Below, piece after piece: positions 1 through 10,155 of a DNA stretch of 64,000 nucleotides. Position numbers and translations under genes: made by a program. The DNA comes from Woronichinia naegeliana WA131. Its GTDB lineage: Bacteria > Cyanobacteriota > Cyanobacteriia > Cyanobacteriales > Microcystaceae. Position 1 is the first letter of the stretch. Every line of letters starts with the position of its first letter. The stretch spans positions 5,922,272 through 5,986,271 of the forward strand of contig CP073041.1 of NCBI GenBank assembly GCA_025370055.1, in the 5' to 3' direction. The notes under the pieces were generated by a model. The model saw only the letters and a list, made by a program, of their open reading frames with translations, was not told the DNA's origin and searched no databases.

Positions 1-1
1 C

Positions 2-952
2 CAGCGATCGCAACTCAATCCCCAACTATTACTAGAAGAGCATAGCCGTCAAAATCCCCACTTTTGGACACCAGCCGATGCTGATTATCCCCGTTTATTG
101 TGGGAAATTCCTAGTCCACCGCCGGTACTTTACTATCGAGGTCAGGTTAAAATGTCCGAAAATCAAGGACAAATTCCAGGCATTGCGATTGTTGGCACTC
201 GTTTTCCTACTGAACATGGCAAACGCTGGACAAAGAAAATTAGCATGGGATTAGCAAAAAGTGATTTTACGGTGATTTCTGGGTTAGCTGCTGGTATTGA
301 TGGACAGGCCCATCGTAGTTGTTTAGAAGCGGGTGGTAGAACGATCGCCGTTTTAGGAACGGGTTTAGACCTGGTTTATCCGCCTCAAAATCGACAACTC
401 TTTGAAGAAATTGCTGAAAAGGGTTTAATTTTAAGTGAATATCCTGTGGGAACTAAACCTGATCGCGGTAATTTTCCGGCTCGTAATCGGATTATTGCCG
501 GGCTAAGTCGCGCTATTTTAGTGATGGAAGCCCCCGAAAAATCAGGTTCATTAATAACAGCCCGTTATGCCAATGAATTTTGTCGAGATGTCTATACTTT
601 ACCCAATTCTCCTGATGTAGCTGAAGCGAAAGGTTGTCTCACTTTAATTCATAACGGAGCCGAAGTGATTCTCTCGGAAGAAACATTATTAGAAACCCTG
701 GGAGCCATTCCCAAACTGGATATTGCCCCCGTTTTATCTTTGTTAGAATCTTTGCAATCGGTTGAATCTTTGCCAGATCTAGATCCCATTCCTTTGAAAA
801 TTTTACAAGCCGTACCGCGATCGCCCACTCCTTTTGATACCATTATCCAGAATACGGGTTTAAGCACCGGAGAAGTATCGGCAGGATTACTGCAATTAGA
901 ATTAATGGGTTTGGTTAGCCAAATTCCTGGGATGCGCTATCAACGATTATAG
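2..952 (+). CDS. dprA: DNA-processing protein DprA/Smf, 5' end outside window
   Basis: The reading frame is open from base 2, so the N-terminus lies outside the window; the TTG at 98 is not the real start. DprA loads RecA onto incoming single-stranded DNA during natural transformation. The Rossmann-like core is clear: IAIVGTR, then VISGLAAGIDGQAH, then RTIAVLGTGLD, FPARNRIIAGLSRAILVMEA, and SGSLITARYA. The C-terminal 80 residues look like the winged-helix tail found in many DprA proteins. The gene ends at a TAG at 950-952. Family assignment is very secure; competence of this strain is an inference. Confidence 0.95.
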   Translation, partial: QRSQLNPQLLLEEHSRQNPHFWTPADADYPRLLWEIPSPPPVLYYRGQVKMSENQGQIPGIAIVGTRFPTEHGKRWTKKISMGLAKSDFTVISGLAAGIDGQAHRSCLEAGGRTIAVLGTGLDLVYPPQNRQLFEEIAEKGLILSEYPVGTKPDRGNFPARNRIIAGLSRAILVMEAPEKSGSLITARYANEFCRDVYTLPNSPDVAEAKGCLTLIHNGAEVILSEETLLETLGAIPKLDIAPVLSLLESLQSVESLPDLDPIPLKILQAVPRSPTPFDTIIQNTGLSTGEVSAGLLQLELMGLVSQIPGMRYQRL

Positions 953-1008
953 TAAAAACTACATTTATATTGTATTTGTATTCGAGAATTTTAAGCCAAG
1001 TCCATTTT

Positions 1009-1097
1009 GAAACAAGTCCCCATTTTTAAGGGGGATTTAGGGGGATCAAATTTGAGACAAGTCCTCATTTTAAGGGGGATTTAGGGAGATCAAATTG
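1009..1097. repeat. Two tandem copies of a 44-45 bp G-rich intergenic unit
   Basis: Two adjacent copies of a unit containing acaagtcc, cattttaaggg and ggatttaggg, then agatcaaatt, lie between dprA and the convergent methyltransferase gene. The copies differ at only a few positions. Sequences of the type AAGGGGGATTTAGGGGGAT are common in cyanobacterial intergenic DNA; no gene or strong hairpin is visible here. Confidence 0.7.
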
Positions 1098-1156
1098 GGC
1101 GATTAAAAAACTATGGGTTTCGAGTTAGAGAGGGTTATCAATGATTCATAATTACC

Positions 1157-1996
1157 TTAAAATTCTCCCTTTCTGGCTTCCATAAACAGAGAATCAGGTT
1201 TGCGAACTTTGCCATCAATGATATCTAATTGGTAATCATTAAATCCTCTGATTTGACTATCCATTGCCTGACAAACCTGAATATCTTGAAATCTATTTTT
1301 GGACAAAAGAGCAGCTAAAGAGACCCGATCATACATCCATTGATGAATTTCTCCCGATTGACGGAATACTCCCTCGCAGAAAGCCCTTTGGCCAGATTTG
1401 CCCGCAATCAGTCTTACCATCCATGCTGCTACAAGATAACGGCTTTTTGCCAAAAACCAGCCCCAATTTTTATGTTTAAGTCGGGTTTGTAAAGAAAAAT
1501 TAGTCTTAGGTGCTGTCCAAAAACCTTCTGCTTCTTGACCAATGCGATCGCGAATAAAATCACGGTTAAGAAGTTGGGGATTGCCCAGAAAATTAGCCAT
1601 TTCTCCCCCTGGAAAGCGTCGATTAATTTGGTCTAATAACTCTAACATCAACCAATGGTAATTGGCAAGCGCGATGGGATCGGGTTGTTTGGCCATAGCC
1701 ACTGATTCTAGACAACTTAAATAAGTTTTAACAATGGCTTCTAAGTCTGGAACAACAATCCGAATAATACCATTGGGTTTTAGAATCCGCCAACAGTCAG
1801 CGATAAAAGCTTGAGCCTGTTCCTGGGTTAAATGTTCCAAAACATGAGAGCTATAGCAAACATCAATAGAATCTTCCGCAAAGGGCAAAGGATTACAAAT
1901 ATCGTAGGGTTGGATGGTAGGAGATTGGGGGATTTTATCTAAATTAATCCAATCAGGATGATAAACTACGCCACAACCAATATTAAGACGTTTCAT
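1157..1996 (-). CDS. SAM-dependent methyltransferase (class I, Methyltransf_11 type)
   Basis: The 279-residue protein begins MKRLNIGCG, a compact form of motif I for S-adenosylmethionine binding, followed by the acidic residue in NLDKIP. SIDVCYSSHVLEHL and WRILKPNGIIRIVVPDLE are the usual motif 3 and post-motif regions of small-molecule or glycan methyltransferases. It is the last gene of a leftward run starting at tsaD, eight bases behind a second methyltransferase and near a glycosyltransferase. The context suggests modification of a cell-surface sugar or a secreted metabolite. The substrate cannot be read from the sequence. Confidence 0.8.
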   Translation of the reverse strand: MKRLNIGCGVVYHPDWINLDKIPQSPTIQPYDICNPLPFAEDSIDVCYSSHVLEHLTQEQAQAFIADCWRILKPNGIIRIVVPDLEAIVKTYLSCLESVAMAKQPDPIALANYHWLMLELLDQINRRFPGGEMANFLGNPQLLNRDFIRDRIGQEAEGFWTAPKTNFSLQTRLKHKNWGWFLAKSRYLVAAWMVRLIAGKSGQRAFCEGVFRQSGEIHQWMYDRVSLAALLSKNRFQDIQVCQAMDSQIRGFNDYQLDIIDGKVRKPDSLFMEARKGEF

Positions 1997-2004
1997 GCCA
2001 ATAA

Positions 2005-2784
2005 TTAGGAATGGGATGATAGGGGATAAAAAATGCCAATTCTGGCCGTAACATCGACGCGATGAAGCATTAAAGCAATTTGGTGTTCTGCTAAATATTC
2101 ATCAACAGCTTTTCTGGCTCCCTGCCAATGGCCATAGTCATCAATAATAATCACCCCTCCTACCGCAAGGCGAGGAAAAAGGTAAATTAGCTCATGTTTT
2201 GTGGATTCGTACCAGTCAGTATCTAGACGTAAAAGGGCAATCTTTTCAGGAGCTTGTTCAGGAATAGTCTCTTCTACTTTGCCTTTAATAAAGTGAATTT
2301 TGTCAGCAGGATAATTAATCGATCCAACGGACTTTTTGACCTCTTCTAGAGAGGCATAACACCAAACCGAATTACTAACATTTTTGTCCTCCTCTTGTAA
2401 AAGTTTTTTAGCTTCAATACCGCTTAAATCGACATCTTCCTGCGTCGGCTCTGACATTCCACTAAAAGTATCAAACAAAAATAGTTCCCGCTCTTCTTGA
2501 CCTAATTTTTTAAGGGTATCGGCGATCGCCATCATGCTTCCCCCTTTCCAGACCCCACATTCCACAATATCACCTGGAATCTGGTTCTTGACCACATATT
2601 TAACTGCTTCACAAAGGGCTGAAATTCGTTCAGGCGAAGTCATCGTAAAGGCCTGCACGCGATTAATGGTTTGAACCACTTCCTTGTCAAAATCTGGTGG
2701 TAAATTAGGAGGATAGCGATGCACATCAATTCCTAAATTTTGTAGTAAGCTTTTGATCCGTTGAAGAGGAGAGAGTTTAGCCAT
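2005..2784 (-). CDS. TylF/MycF-family O-methyltransferase
   Basis: The 259-residue protein has VECGVWKGGSMMAIADTL, the motif I of macrocin O-methyltransferase (TylF) relatives. Later it has LLRLDTDWYESTKHEL and GGVIIIDDYGHWQG, where the family holds its metal-binding aspartates. These enzymes methylate sugar hydroxyls, and homologues are frequent in polysaccharide clusters as well as macrolide clusters. It lies between a glycosyltransferase and another methyltransferase on the same strand, which supports glycan decoration. The exact substrate is unknown. Confidence 0.85.
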   Translation of the reverse strand: MAKLSPLQRIKSLLQNLGIDVHRYPPNLPPDFDKEVVQTINRVQAFTMTSPERISALCEAVKYVVKNQIPGDIVECGVWKGGSMMAIADTLKKLGQEERELFLFDTFSGMSEPTQEDVDLSGIEAKKLLQEEDKNVSNSVWCYASLEEVKKSVGSINYPADKIHFIKGKVEETIPEQAPEKIALLRLDTDWYESTKHELIYLFPRLAVGGVIIIDDYGHWQGARKAVDEYLAEHQIALMLHRVDVTARIGIFYPLSSHS

Positions 2785-2823
2785 AGATATTAGTCAAGAT
2801 AATAAAAATTTTAGAAGAAGAGT

Positions 2824-3738
2824 TTAGAGAGAAACTTTAGAGAAAAATTTGCTTAATTTTCGTTTTAAACGATAGGTTAACGTGGGATCAAAGATAGTAT
2901 TTTGAGAAAACTGATCCGCTGCTCCATCCCGAATCAGATAAGCAGGATGTTGAATTGGAAAAGTCATAGGATAGGTGGGCAAATAGGCAAAAGGATGGTT
3001 TTTACTGGTTGTATGGCTGGCATCCTCATCAAAGCCAATATTACTAACTAGATTTCTGGATGGCAAGATGGTGAGAGCATTTTGCAGCCAACAGGCGAAT
3101 GTCCATCGATAGTCCCAAGCCACAATTTGATTATCAAATACACCTTGAAAAATATTCTCCCAATATTGACGAGTTCTCCTATCTTCTAGGATAAAATTCA
3201 AAAGTTGCTGTTCTTTTACCCTGGGCCAATGGGTCATATTCATATCAAAGTATTGCCAAGCCCTTCTCCAGGTTGCCCATCCCCAGGAATGACTGTAGCG
3301 AGAAAAATAGTAACTGTCTGAGGTTGTTTGATGACCAAATTGGAAATTATTACCTGAAATTGTCATCACTCTTTGATCATGACGATAATGCTCTAGCAAT
3401 TCTTCGCAAAAAGGAAAAAAAGTTTTTTCTGGCAAGCAATCATCCTCTAGGATAATAGCTTCTTCCACCTGACTAAAAACCCAATTTAAGCCGGTGGGAA
3501 TACGTTTAGATGAACCTAGATTCTGTTCAGAATAATTTTTATAAACTTGACAATCCCAATCAATAGTCTCAATGATGGCGCGAGTTTTCTCACATTTTTC
3601 TGCTTCTCCTAATTTATGCGATCGCGGTGCATCAGCAATTACAAATAACTGTTTGGGTTGAATTTCTCGAATGATATTGAGGAGTTTTTGGGTCTTTTCA
3701 GGACGGCGAAAAATAATGAGGACAACCGGCGTTTTCAT
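2824..3738 (-). CDS. Glycosyltransferase family 2-like protein
   Basis: The 304-residue protein starts [16 protein letters not shown] and has [17 protein letters not shown] followed by [10 protein letters not shown], the acidic EDD patch that normally binds the nucleotide-sugar metal ion. [13 protein letters not shown] is typical of a GT2-like group found in surface-polysaccharide clusters. Its start overlaps the tsaD stop by four bases (ATGA), so the two genes are translationally coupled. The following two genes are methyltransferases, so the operon joins tRNA modification with glycan synthesis by position only. Acceptor and donor are unknown. Confidence 0.8.
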   Translation of the reverse strand: MKTPVVLIIFRRPEKTQKLLNIIREIQPKQLFVIADAPRSHKLGEAEKCEKTRAIIETIDWDCQVYKNYSEQNLGSSKRIPTGLNWVFSQVEEAIILEDDCLPEKTFFPFCEELLEHYRHDQRVMTISGNNFQFGHQTTSDSYYFSRYSHSWGWATWRRAWQYFDMNMTHWPRVKEQQLLNFILEDRRTRQYWENIFQGVFDNQIVAWDYRWTFACWLQNALTILPSRNLVSNIGFDEDASHTTSKNHPFAYLPTYPMTFPIQHPAYLIRDGAADQFSQNTIFDPTLTYRLKRKLSKFFSKVSL

Positions 3739-4787
3739 AGGCTTTGTTTTGGATAGAGTTTATTCACCTCGGTAATGGCTAGACGAGATTGTACCCCTAA
3801 TGTTAATGGCGATCGCTCGCCTTTTTCAAAATGTTCAGCAGCAGCACAGGCAATCATAGCAGCATTGTCGGTACAGAGATGGAGCGGTGGAAAATAAACG
3901 GTGAGATTTTTTTCCTGGGCTGCCCGTTGCAGAGATTGACGCAATTCGCGATTGGCTGCCACCCCCCCCCCCACCGTAATGGTTTGCAGGCCTTGATCTA
4001 GGGCACAGTTAATCGTTTTATGGGTCAGCGATCGCGCCACGGTCGCTTGGAAACTAGCCGCCAGATCCTCAATCGGTAAGGGTTGACCCGATTCCTTTAA
4101 CGTTGTAACCAGTCGTAACACCGCCGTTTTTAAGCCACTAAAACTAGAATCATAGGGATGATAACCCCCCTGGGGAAGAGAAATACGACCTTCGGGCAGA
4201 ACAAAGGCTTGGGGATTGCCCCTTTGAGCCGCTTTGTCGATAGCAGGGCCGCCTGGATAACCGAGATCTAATAAACGGGCAACTTTATCAAACGCTTCGC
4301 CTGCCGCATCATCTCTCGTCGTACCCAATATTTGGTAATCACCGCAGGATTTGACCTGAATGAGACTGGTATGGCCTCCCGATACCAAAAGACAGAGAAA
4401 AGGCGGTTCTAAGGTCGGTTGGCTAAGGTAACTGGCATAAATATGGCCTTCCAGATGATGAACCCCTAAAAATGGCTTTTGATGAACTAATGCTAAGGTT
4501 TTGGCCGCTGTTACTCCCACCATCAACGCTCCCACTAATCCAGGGGCAACGGTAGCGGCGATCGCCTCAATCTCTGTCCAGGTGAGACCGGACTCTGACA
4601 ACGCCTGAGTAATACAAGGATTAATAAGCGTAAGATGTTGACGCGAAGCCACCTCTGGGACAACCCCACCATACTGTTGATGCACAGCGATTTGTGAAGA
4701 GACCACACTGCTTAAAACGTTACGATTCTTTACAATTGCTACCGCAGTTTCATCACAACTTGTTTCGATTGCTAAAATGGTTGCCAT
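3735..4787 (-). CDS. tsaD: tRNA N6-threonylcarbamoyladenosine synthase subunit TsaD
   Basis: TsaD transfers the threonylcarbamoyl group to A37 of ANN-decoding tRNAs, with TsaB, TsaE and the product of Tsa[18 protein letters not shown], the metal-binding [18 protein letters not shown] and [12 protein letters not shown] are all present, and 350 residues is the normal length. The VGGGVAAN codons contain an uninterrupted run of 11 G on the coding strand (C run at 3962-3972). It is the first gene of a leftward operon and overlaps the downstream glycosyltransferase by four bases. A TsaC-like protein is encoded at 60240-60827. Confidence 0.97.
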   Translation of the reverse strand: MATILAIETSCDETAVAIVKNRNVLSSVVSSQIAVHQQYGGVVPEVASRQHLTLINPCITQALSESGLTWTEIEAIAATVAPGLVGALMVGVTAAKTLALVHQKPFLGVHHLEGHIYASYLSQPTLEPPFLCLLVSGGHTSLIQVKSCGDYQILGTTRDDAAGEAFDKVARLLDLGYPGGPAIDKAAQRGNPQAFVLPEGRISLPQGGYHPYDSSFSGLKTAVLRLVTTLKESGQPLPIEDLAASFQATVARSLTHKTINCALDQGLQTITVGGGVAANRELRQSLQRAAQEKNLTVYFPPLHLCTDNAAMIACAAAEHFEKGERSPLTLGVQSRLAITEVNKLYPKQSL

Positions 4788-4935
4788 TGTCTGCTAGTTT
4801 GATACGAAAGACTACTTTTGATTGCTTAATCTTTACTCTACCAACCCGTCAGAGTAAGATCACTTCCGCGTACAATCGATCTGTCATCCTTTGTACAAAA
4901 AACTTAGCCTTTGGCCATAAAAGGAAACAATTCTT

Positions 4936-5433
4936 ATGAAACAATTGTTAGCTTTCCTGCTCGCCCTAACCCTCTGGTTTAATTTTGCACCTTCTGCTTC
5001 GGCGGCTGACTTCGCGAACCTAACTCCCTGTAGCGAATCTCCTGCTTATCAGCAAAAAGCCAAAAACTTCCTGAATACCACTGCTGATCCCCAGTCAGGT
5101 CAAATCCGGGCAGAACGCTATGCGGCGGCTCTCTGTGGCCCGGAAGGCTATCCTCACCTGATTGTAGATGGCCGCTTAAGCCATGCTGGTGATTTTCTCA
5201 TTCCTAGCATTCTTTTCCTCTATATCGCCGGCTGGATTGGCTGGGTTGGACGGTCTTATTTGATCGCCATTCGAGGCAGTAAAGATGCTGAAATGCAAGA
5301 AATTGTGATCAATGTGCCTTTAGCCATCAGCAAAATGTTAACCGGCTTCCTGTGGCCTCTAGCCGCTTTAGGGGAATATACCTCTGGCAAACTGATTGTC
5401 AAGGATTCTGAAATCCCGGTTTCTCCTCGCTAG
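4936..5433 (+). CDS. psaF: Photosystem I reaction centre subunit III (PsaF)
   Basis: PsaF is a lumen-exposed photosystem I subunit at the plastocyanin or cytochrome c6 side. The 165-residue protein has a signal peptide ([15 protein letters not shown] to ASAADF), then [37 protein letters not shown] and the transmembrane stretch [29 protein letters not shown] lies just before the ATG. psaJ follows 51 bases downstream, the usual cyanobacterial psaFJ arrangement. Confidence 0.98.
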   Translation: MKQLLAFLLALTLWFNFAPSASAADFANLTPCSESPAYQQKAKNFLNTTADPQSGQIRAERYAAALCGPEGYPHLIVDGRLSHAGDFLIPSILFLYIAGWIGWVGRSYLIAIRGSKDAEMQEIVINVPLAISKMLTGFLWPLAALGEYTSGKLIVKDSEIPVSPR

Positions 5434-5484
5434 GAGACTGTATTTTAATCCTGTTTTACTGCTTTTACCCTTGGAGACTCTTTC

Positions 5485-5607
5485 ATGGAAGGTTTGACTA
5501 AATTTTTATCAACTGCTCCTGTTTTAATCATGGCTCTGCTAACTTTTACCGCAGGGATTTTGATCGAAGCAAACCGTTTTTATCCTGATCTGCTTTTCCA
5601 TCCCTAG
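5485..5607 (+). CDS. psaJ: Photosystem I reaction centre subunit IX (PsaJ)
   Basis: This 40-residue gene reads [19 protein letters not shown] at its start and ends [11 protein letters not shown], a single transmembrane helix protein that pairs with PsaF. Length and both ends match PsaJ. GGAGA is 10-11 bases before the ATG. It is co-directional with psaF and a hairpin terminator follows, so psaF and psaJ form a short operon. Confidence 0.97.
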   Translation: MEGLTKFLSTAPVLIMALLTFTAGILIEANRFYPDLLFHP

Positions 5608-5634
5608 GATGAAAATTTAAGATTCGTTATTGAA

Positions 5635-5684
5635 AAAAGGGGATTGGTTGTCGGATGAAATTCTGATGCCAGTCCTCTTTTCCT
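5635..5684 (+). terminator. Probable terminator after psaFJ
   Basis: The arms AAAAGGGGATTGG (5635-5647) and CCAGTCCTCTTTT (5669-5681) pair over 13 positions with two G-U wobbles, and the right arm runs into T residues. It lies 28 bases after the psaJ stop. Confidence 0.6.
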
Positions 5685-5798
5685 GTCTAGCTAAGGGTTC
5701 TAAGTCTTCAGTGCGTTCCCCCTACCTTATTGATTACCCAATTAATGTTAACTTAAGTTAAACTACCTACTGAAAAGCTTCCAGAGGAATTGCGATAG

Positions 5799-7082
<1,284 letters not shown>

Positions 7083-7097
7083 TATTGATCCCCCCCT

Positions 7098-7126
7098 CCC
7101 CCCTTAATAAGGGGGGCAAGTTTTTT
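7098..7126 (+). terminator. Rho-independent terminator after ahcY
   Basis: CCCCCCTT (7098-7105) and AAGGGGGG (7109-7116) form an eight-pair stem with a three-base loop, followed by CAAG and six T residues. A second, partial copy of the G-rich arm and T tract follows at about 7130-7149. Confidence 0.65.
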
Positions 7127-7188
7127 CTAATAAGGGGGTAAGTTTTTCTACAGACTAAGACGCTTCATTATTCCAGGCGATCGCAGCT

Positions 7189-7815
7189 ATGACACATTGG
7201 TTTGAACATTGGATTCCCCAGGTAATGCAACAGTGGAGTTACCTAGGCATCGCCTTTCTAATGTTTATCGAAAACGTTTTTCCCATTATTCCCTCGGAAG
7301 TGTTTATGCCTTTGGTCGGTTTTACCGTTTCCCAGGGACAAATTGCTTTTTTCCCAGCCGTCTTTGCCGGAGTGATTGGGACAATTTTGGGAGCCTATCC
7401 TTGGTACTACGTCGGTAAGTGGGTGAATGAAGAACGCTTAGAGCATATTGCTGATCGTTATGGCAAATGGGTCGGTATTAGTGCCAAAGATATTCATCGA
7501 GCCAACCATTGGTTTGATAAACATGGCGGACAAGCGGTTTTTATTTGTCGGATGATTCCGGTACTGAGAACCCTAATCTCTATTCCTGCTGGTATTAACG
7601 AAATGCCCCTCATAGCTTTTACCCTCTATAGCATTGTGGGAACCGTTATTTGGGTAGGGGCCTTAATGGCTGCTGGCTATAAATTAGGCCACCATTACGA
7701 AGAGGTTGCTAATTATCTAGCTCCCTTTTCTAAAGTTATTGTTATTATTCTGGCCGTTGCTCTCCTGGTTTGGATTGGCCGTAAATTAATCCGTCGTTAT
7801 GGCAAGCCTTCCTAA
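7189..7815 (+). CDS. DedA family membrane protein, copy 1
   Basis: DedA proteins are inner-membrane VTT-domain proteins; some members have been shown to translocate undecaprenyl phosphate. The 208-residue protein has FIENVFPIIPSEVFMPLVGF, GAYPWYYVGKW, the conserved RYGKW, and CRMIPVLRTLISIPAGIN, the family signature R-x-x-P-x-x-R, followed by helices to the C-terminus. A near-duplicate gene follows 34 bases later. The start ATG lies inside a HIP1-containing context with no strong ribosome site. Confidence 0.93.
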   Translation: MTHWFEHWIPQVMQQWSYLGIAFLMFIENVFPIIPSEVFMPLVGFTVSQGQIAFFPAVFAGVIGTILGAYPWYYVGKWVNEERLEHIADRYGKWVGISAKDIHRANHWFDKHGGQAVFICRMIPVLRTLISIPAGINEMPLIAFTLYSIVGTVIWVGALMAAGYKLGHHYEEVANYLAPFSKVIVIILAVALLVWIGRKLIRRYGKPS

Positions 7816-7849
7816 ACTTTTCATTCTCAATTCTGAACCCTAAAATTTT

Positions 7850-8467
7850 ATGTCTCAATGGCTTGCTGAATGGATTCCCGCACTCATGAACCAGTTAGGT
7901 TATCTGGGAATCGCTCTATTAATGTTTTTAGAAAATCTATTTCCCCCGATCCCCTCGGAATTGATTATGCCTCTGGCTGGGTTTACGGCTGCTCAGGGAA
8001 AAATGGAATTGATTCCAGCTATTCTCGCTGGGGTTGTTGGCACTATATTGGGTGCATTTCCCTGGTATTACCTGGGTAGAGTAATGAGTGAAGAACGCTT
8101 GGAATATTTAGCTGACAATTATGGTAAGTGGATTGGCCTCAGTTCCCAGGATATCCGCAAAGCCAATCGTTGGTTTACTCGTCATGGTGGGAAAGCGGTC
8201 TTTTTCTGTCGTTTGGTTCCTGGGGTTAGAACCTTGATTTCTCTACCGGCGGGGATTAACGGAATGCCTTTACTACCGTTTACTCTCTATAGCACTATCG
8301 GGACAACGTTATGGGTGGGTTTATTGGCGATCGCTGGTTATAAATTAGGTGATCATTACGAATTAGTGGAGAAATATCTTGATCCAGTGTCCAAAATTGT
8401 CTTGGTCAGTTTAGTGATTTTCTTGATTCTCTGGATTTTCCGTAAACGTTTGCGCCGCGCTAATTAG
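7850..8467 (+). CDS. DedA family membrane protein, copy 2
   Basis: The 205-residue protein is a paralogue of the previous gene along its full length: FLENLFPPIPSELIMPLAGF, GAFPWYYLGRV, NYGKWIGL and CRLVPGVRTLISLPAGIN. The two copies probably arose by tandem duplication, but they differ at many codons, so the event is old. They are likely co-transcribed. The functional split between them is unknown; redundant lipid-carrier recycling is an inference. Confidence 0.93.
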   Translation: MSQWLAEWIPALMNQLGYLGIALLMFLENLFPPIPSELIMPLAGFTAAQGKMELIPAILAGVVGTILGAFPWYYLGRVMSEERLEYLADNYGKWIGLSSQDIRKANRWFTRHGGKAVFFCRLVPGVRTLISLPAGINGMPLLPFTLYSTIGTTLWVGLLAIAGYKLGDHYELVEKYLDPVSKIVLVSLVIFLILWIFRKRLRRAN

Positions 8468-8502
8468 CTTAAGTCAAATTTTTCTATTCTGAGCGATTGG
8501 GC

Positions 8503-9612
8503 ATGGACATTCAAAAAGCAGGGCTGAGAAAAAATCTAGAAGATTGTCGCCAAGGCACTCTCGCCCTGTTTGAAACAGTAGAGGCCGATTTATTTTGTCA
8601 GCAAATCCATCCTGAATTTAGTCCCATTGGTTGGCATCTCGGACATATTGCCTTTACTGAAGCCTATTGGCTATTAGAAAAATGTCAGGGTTTAAAACCT
8701 CTATTTCCCGAATATCGAAAATTATTTGCTGCCGATGGTTTGCCCAAGTGCGAACGGCAGAATTTACCCAGTTTAGAGATTATTAAAAATTATTTAGAGA
8801 TTGTTCGACTTCAGGTTTGGGATTATTTAGAAGAAACTTCGTTACTTGAAACGGAAAGACTCTGGTGGTGGTTATTGCAACATGAAAGTCAACATGGTGA
8901 GACGATCGCCTTTTTACTGCATTTACATCATGTTAAGAACCCTATTACCAATAAAACGGGGGCATTCTCAACCCCTCCAGAGAATTTAAGTAATGTTACG
9001 ACTCAAACAGTCCTCAATATTCCTGCCGGCAGCTTTTGGATGGGCAGTGATCGCCTTTTTGCCCAGGATAATGAACGGCCTCGGCATCTCGTTAATCTAG
9101 AAAGCTATTGGATTGACTCCTCTCCAGCGACCCAGGGACAGTATCAAGAATTCATAGCAAAGGATGGCTATCAACAGGCTAAATTCTGGACGGAAGAGGG
9201 ATGGCAATGGCGACAAACGCAAGGGATTGAGGAACCTTTATATTGGCTAGAAGGACAAGAGAATGCTCCTGTGTATGGGGTAAGTTGGTATGAAGCCCAA
9301 GCCTATGCCAATTTTGTCGGCAAACGTTTACCAACGGAAGCGGAATGGGAAAAAGCCAGTTATCATCAAGATTTTTACCCGCAATATCCTCAGCGATCGG
9401 TTTGGGAATGGACAGATTCCTGGTTTGCTCCCTATCCTAATTTTGAACCTTATCCTTATTCCGGTTATTCCCAAGTTTATTTTGACCAGCAACATCGCGT
9501 TTTGCGGGGGGGAAGTTGGGTAACGCGACCCTGGGCATTGAGAAAAACTTTTCGCAATTGGTATCATCCCTGGGTCAGGGAAATTTTTGTGGGTTTTCGT
9601 TGTGCAGATTAG
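8503..9612 (+). CDS. EgtB-like nonheme iron enzyme (DinB_2 plus FGE-sulfatase domains)
   Basis: I chose the ATG at 8503 over the TTG at 8497. The protein of about 369 residues has an N-terminal DinB-like helical domain with GWHLGHIAFTEAYW and the iron-binding HESQHGE (H-x3-H-x-E), then a C-terminal formylglycine-generating-enzyme fold with IPAGSFWMGSD, APVYGVSWYEAQAYANFVG, RLPTEAEWEKA and VLRGGSWVTRPWALRKTFRN. This is the layout of EgtB and OvoA sulfoxide synthases of ergothioneine or ovothiol synthesis. No methyltransferase EgtD is next to it, so the thiol substrate is uncertain. Confidence 0.82.
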   Translation: MDIQKAGLRKNLEDCRQGTLALFETVEADLFCQQIHPEFSPIGWHLGHIAFTEAYWLLEKCQGLKPLFPEYRKLFAADGLPKCERQNLPSLEIIKNYLEIVRLQVWDYLEETSLLETERLWWWLLQHESQHGETIAFLLHLHHVKNPITNKTGAFSTPPENLSNVTTQTVLNIPAGSFWMGSDRLFAQDNERPRHLVNLESYWIDSSPATQGQYQEFIAKDGYQQAKFWTEEGWQWRQTQGIEEPLYWLEGQENAPVYGVSWYEAQAYANFVGKRLPTEAEWEKASYHQDFYPQYPQRSVWEWTDSWFAPYPNFEPYPYSGYSQVYFDQQHRVLRGGSWVTRPWALRKTFRNWYHPWVREIFVGFRCAD

Positions 9613-9811
9613 GGTATCTGATATCGCATTTTGTTAAAGAATAGCAACAGTTAGATTTACAGTTAAAGAGCAAAATTTAATCCACGAATACCGACAGAAT
9701 GCGCTAGAATGCGCTAGAATGGGAGCGTCGAATTGAGGGATTTATTATCGCAAAATATGTTAAACCCAAAACCGCAGCAGGAATGCTCGGAGTCCACGTC
9801 CTCATCAAAAT

Positions 9812-9895
9812 ATAGAAATTTTAGATAATCCTGAAATGGTTAAGGGTGATCTTGAATTACCAGGGTTTGTATTGCAAATGGCAAAAATCTGGTAA
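9812..9895 (+). pseudogene. 3' relic of a Uma2 (DUF820) endonuclease-fold gene
   Basis: The frame reads NPEMVKGDLELPGFVLQMAK and ends IW-stop, matching the usual C-terminal end of Uma2 proteins. Nothing upstream continues it. Just before, 9752-9811 reads KYVKPKTAAGMLGVHV, which recalls the N-terminal MerR-like helix of IS607 resolvases but is too short to be sure. The stretch 9613-9956 otherwise holds only a short direct repeat of GAATGCGCTA at 9699-9719. It is a gene graveyard between the EgtB-like gene and ppa. Confidence 0.45.
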
Positions 9896-9956
9896 AGCGA
9901 TCGCGGAAGTTCATCTTTGCTTGTAGAATGCTCTAGGGTCAGTTAACCGCCCCCAC

Positions 9957-10110
9957 TATACTTAGCACGGTTATAAATTGTGATTTTTGCCCCCTAAATC
10001 CCCCAATTCTGGGGGACTTTGAAACCCATAAATAGAGAATGGTTCCCCCAAAAGTTGGGGGGCTGAGGGGGCTAAACTAAAAATCGTAAATTATGACCGT
10101 GAGGAGTATA
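9957..10110. mobile_element. IS630-related MITE, about 154 bp
   Basis: The left end TATACTTAGCACGGTTATAA and the reverse complement of the right end, TATACTCCTCACGGTCATAA, form long imperfect terminal inverted repeats. These continue through GATTTTT and a C-rich block that pairs with a G-rich block (9990-10075). The left end of the IS630 in this window (from 32190) begins TATACTGAACACGGTCACAA, so the ends look related. No coding capacity is seen. The element ends 45 bases before the ppa start, and an apparent upstream ATG start for ppa lies inside it. Confidence 0.65.
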
Positions 10111-10155
10111 TCTGCCCGTTTCATCACTCATGCTGTAATATTTCGGAGAGATTTC

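Noticed and set aside
5635-5798. SAH riboswitch upstream of ahcY
   Set aside because: The leader lacks any conserved SAH-riboswitch core that I know; the only strong structure is the psaFJ terminator.
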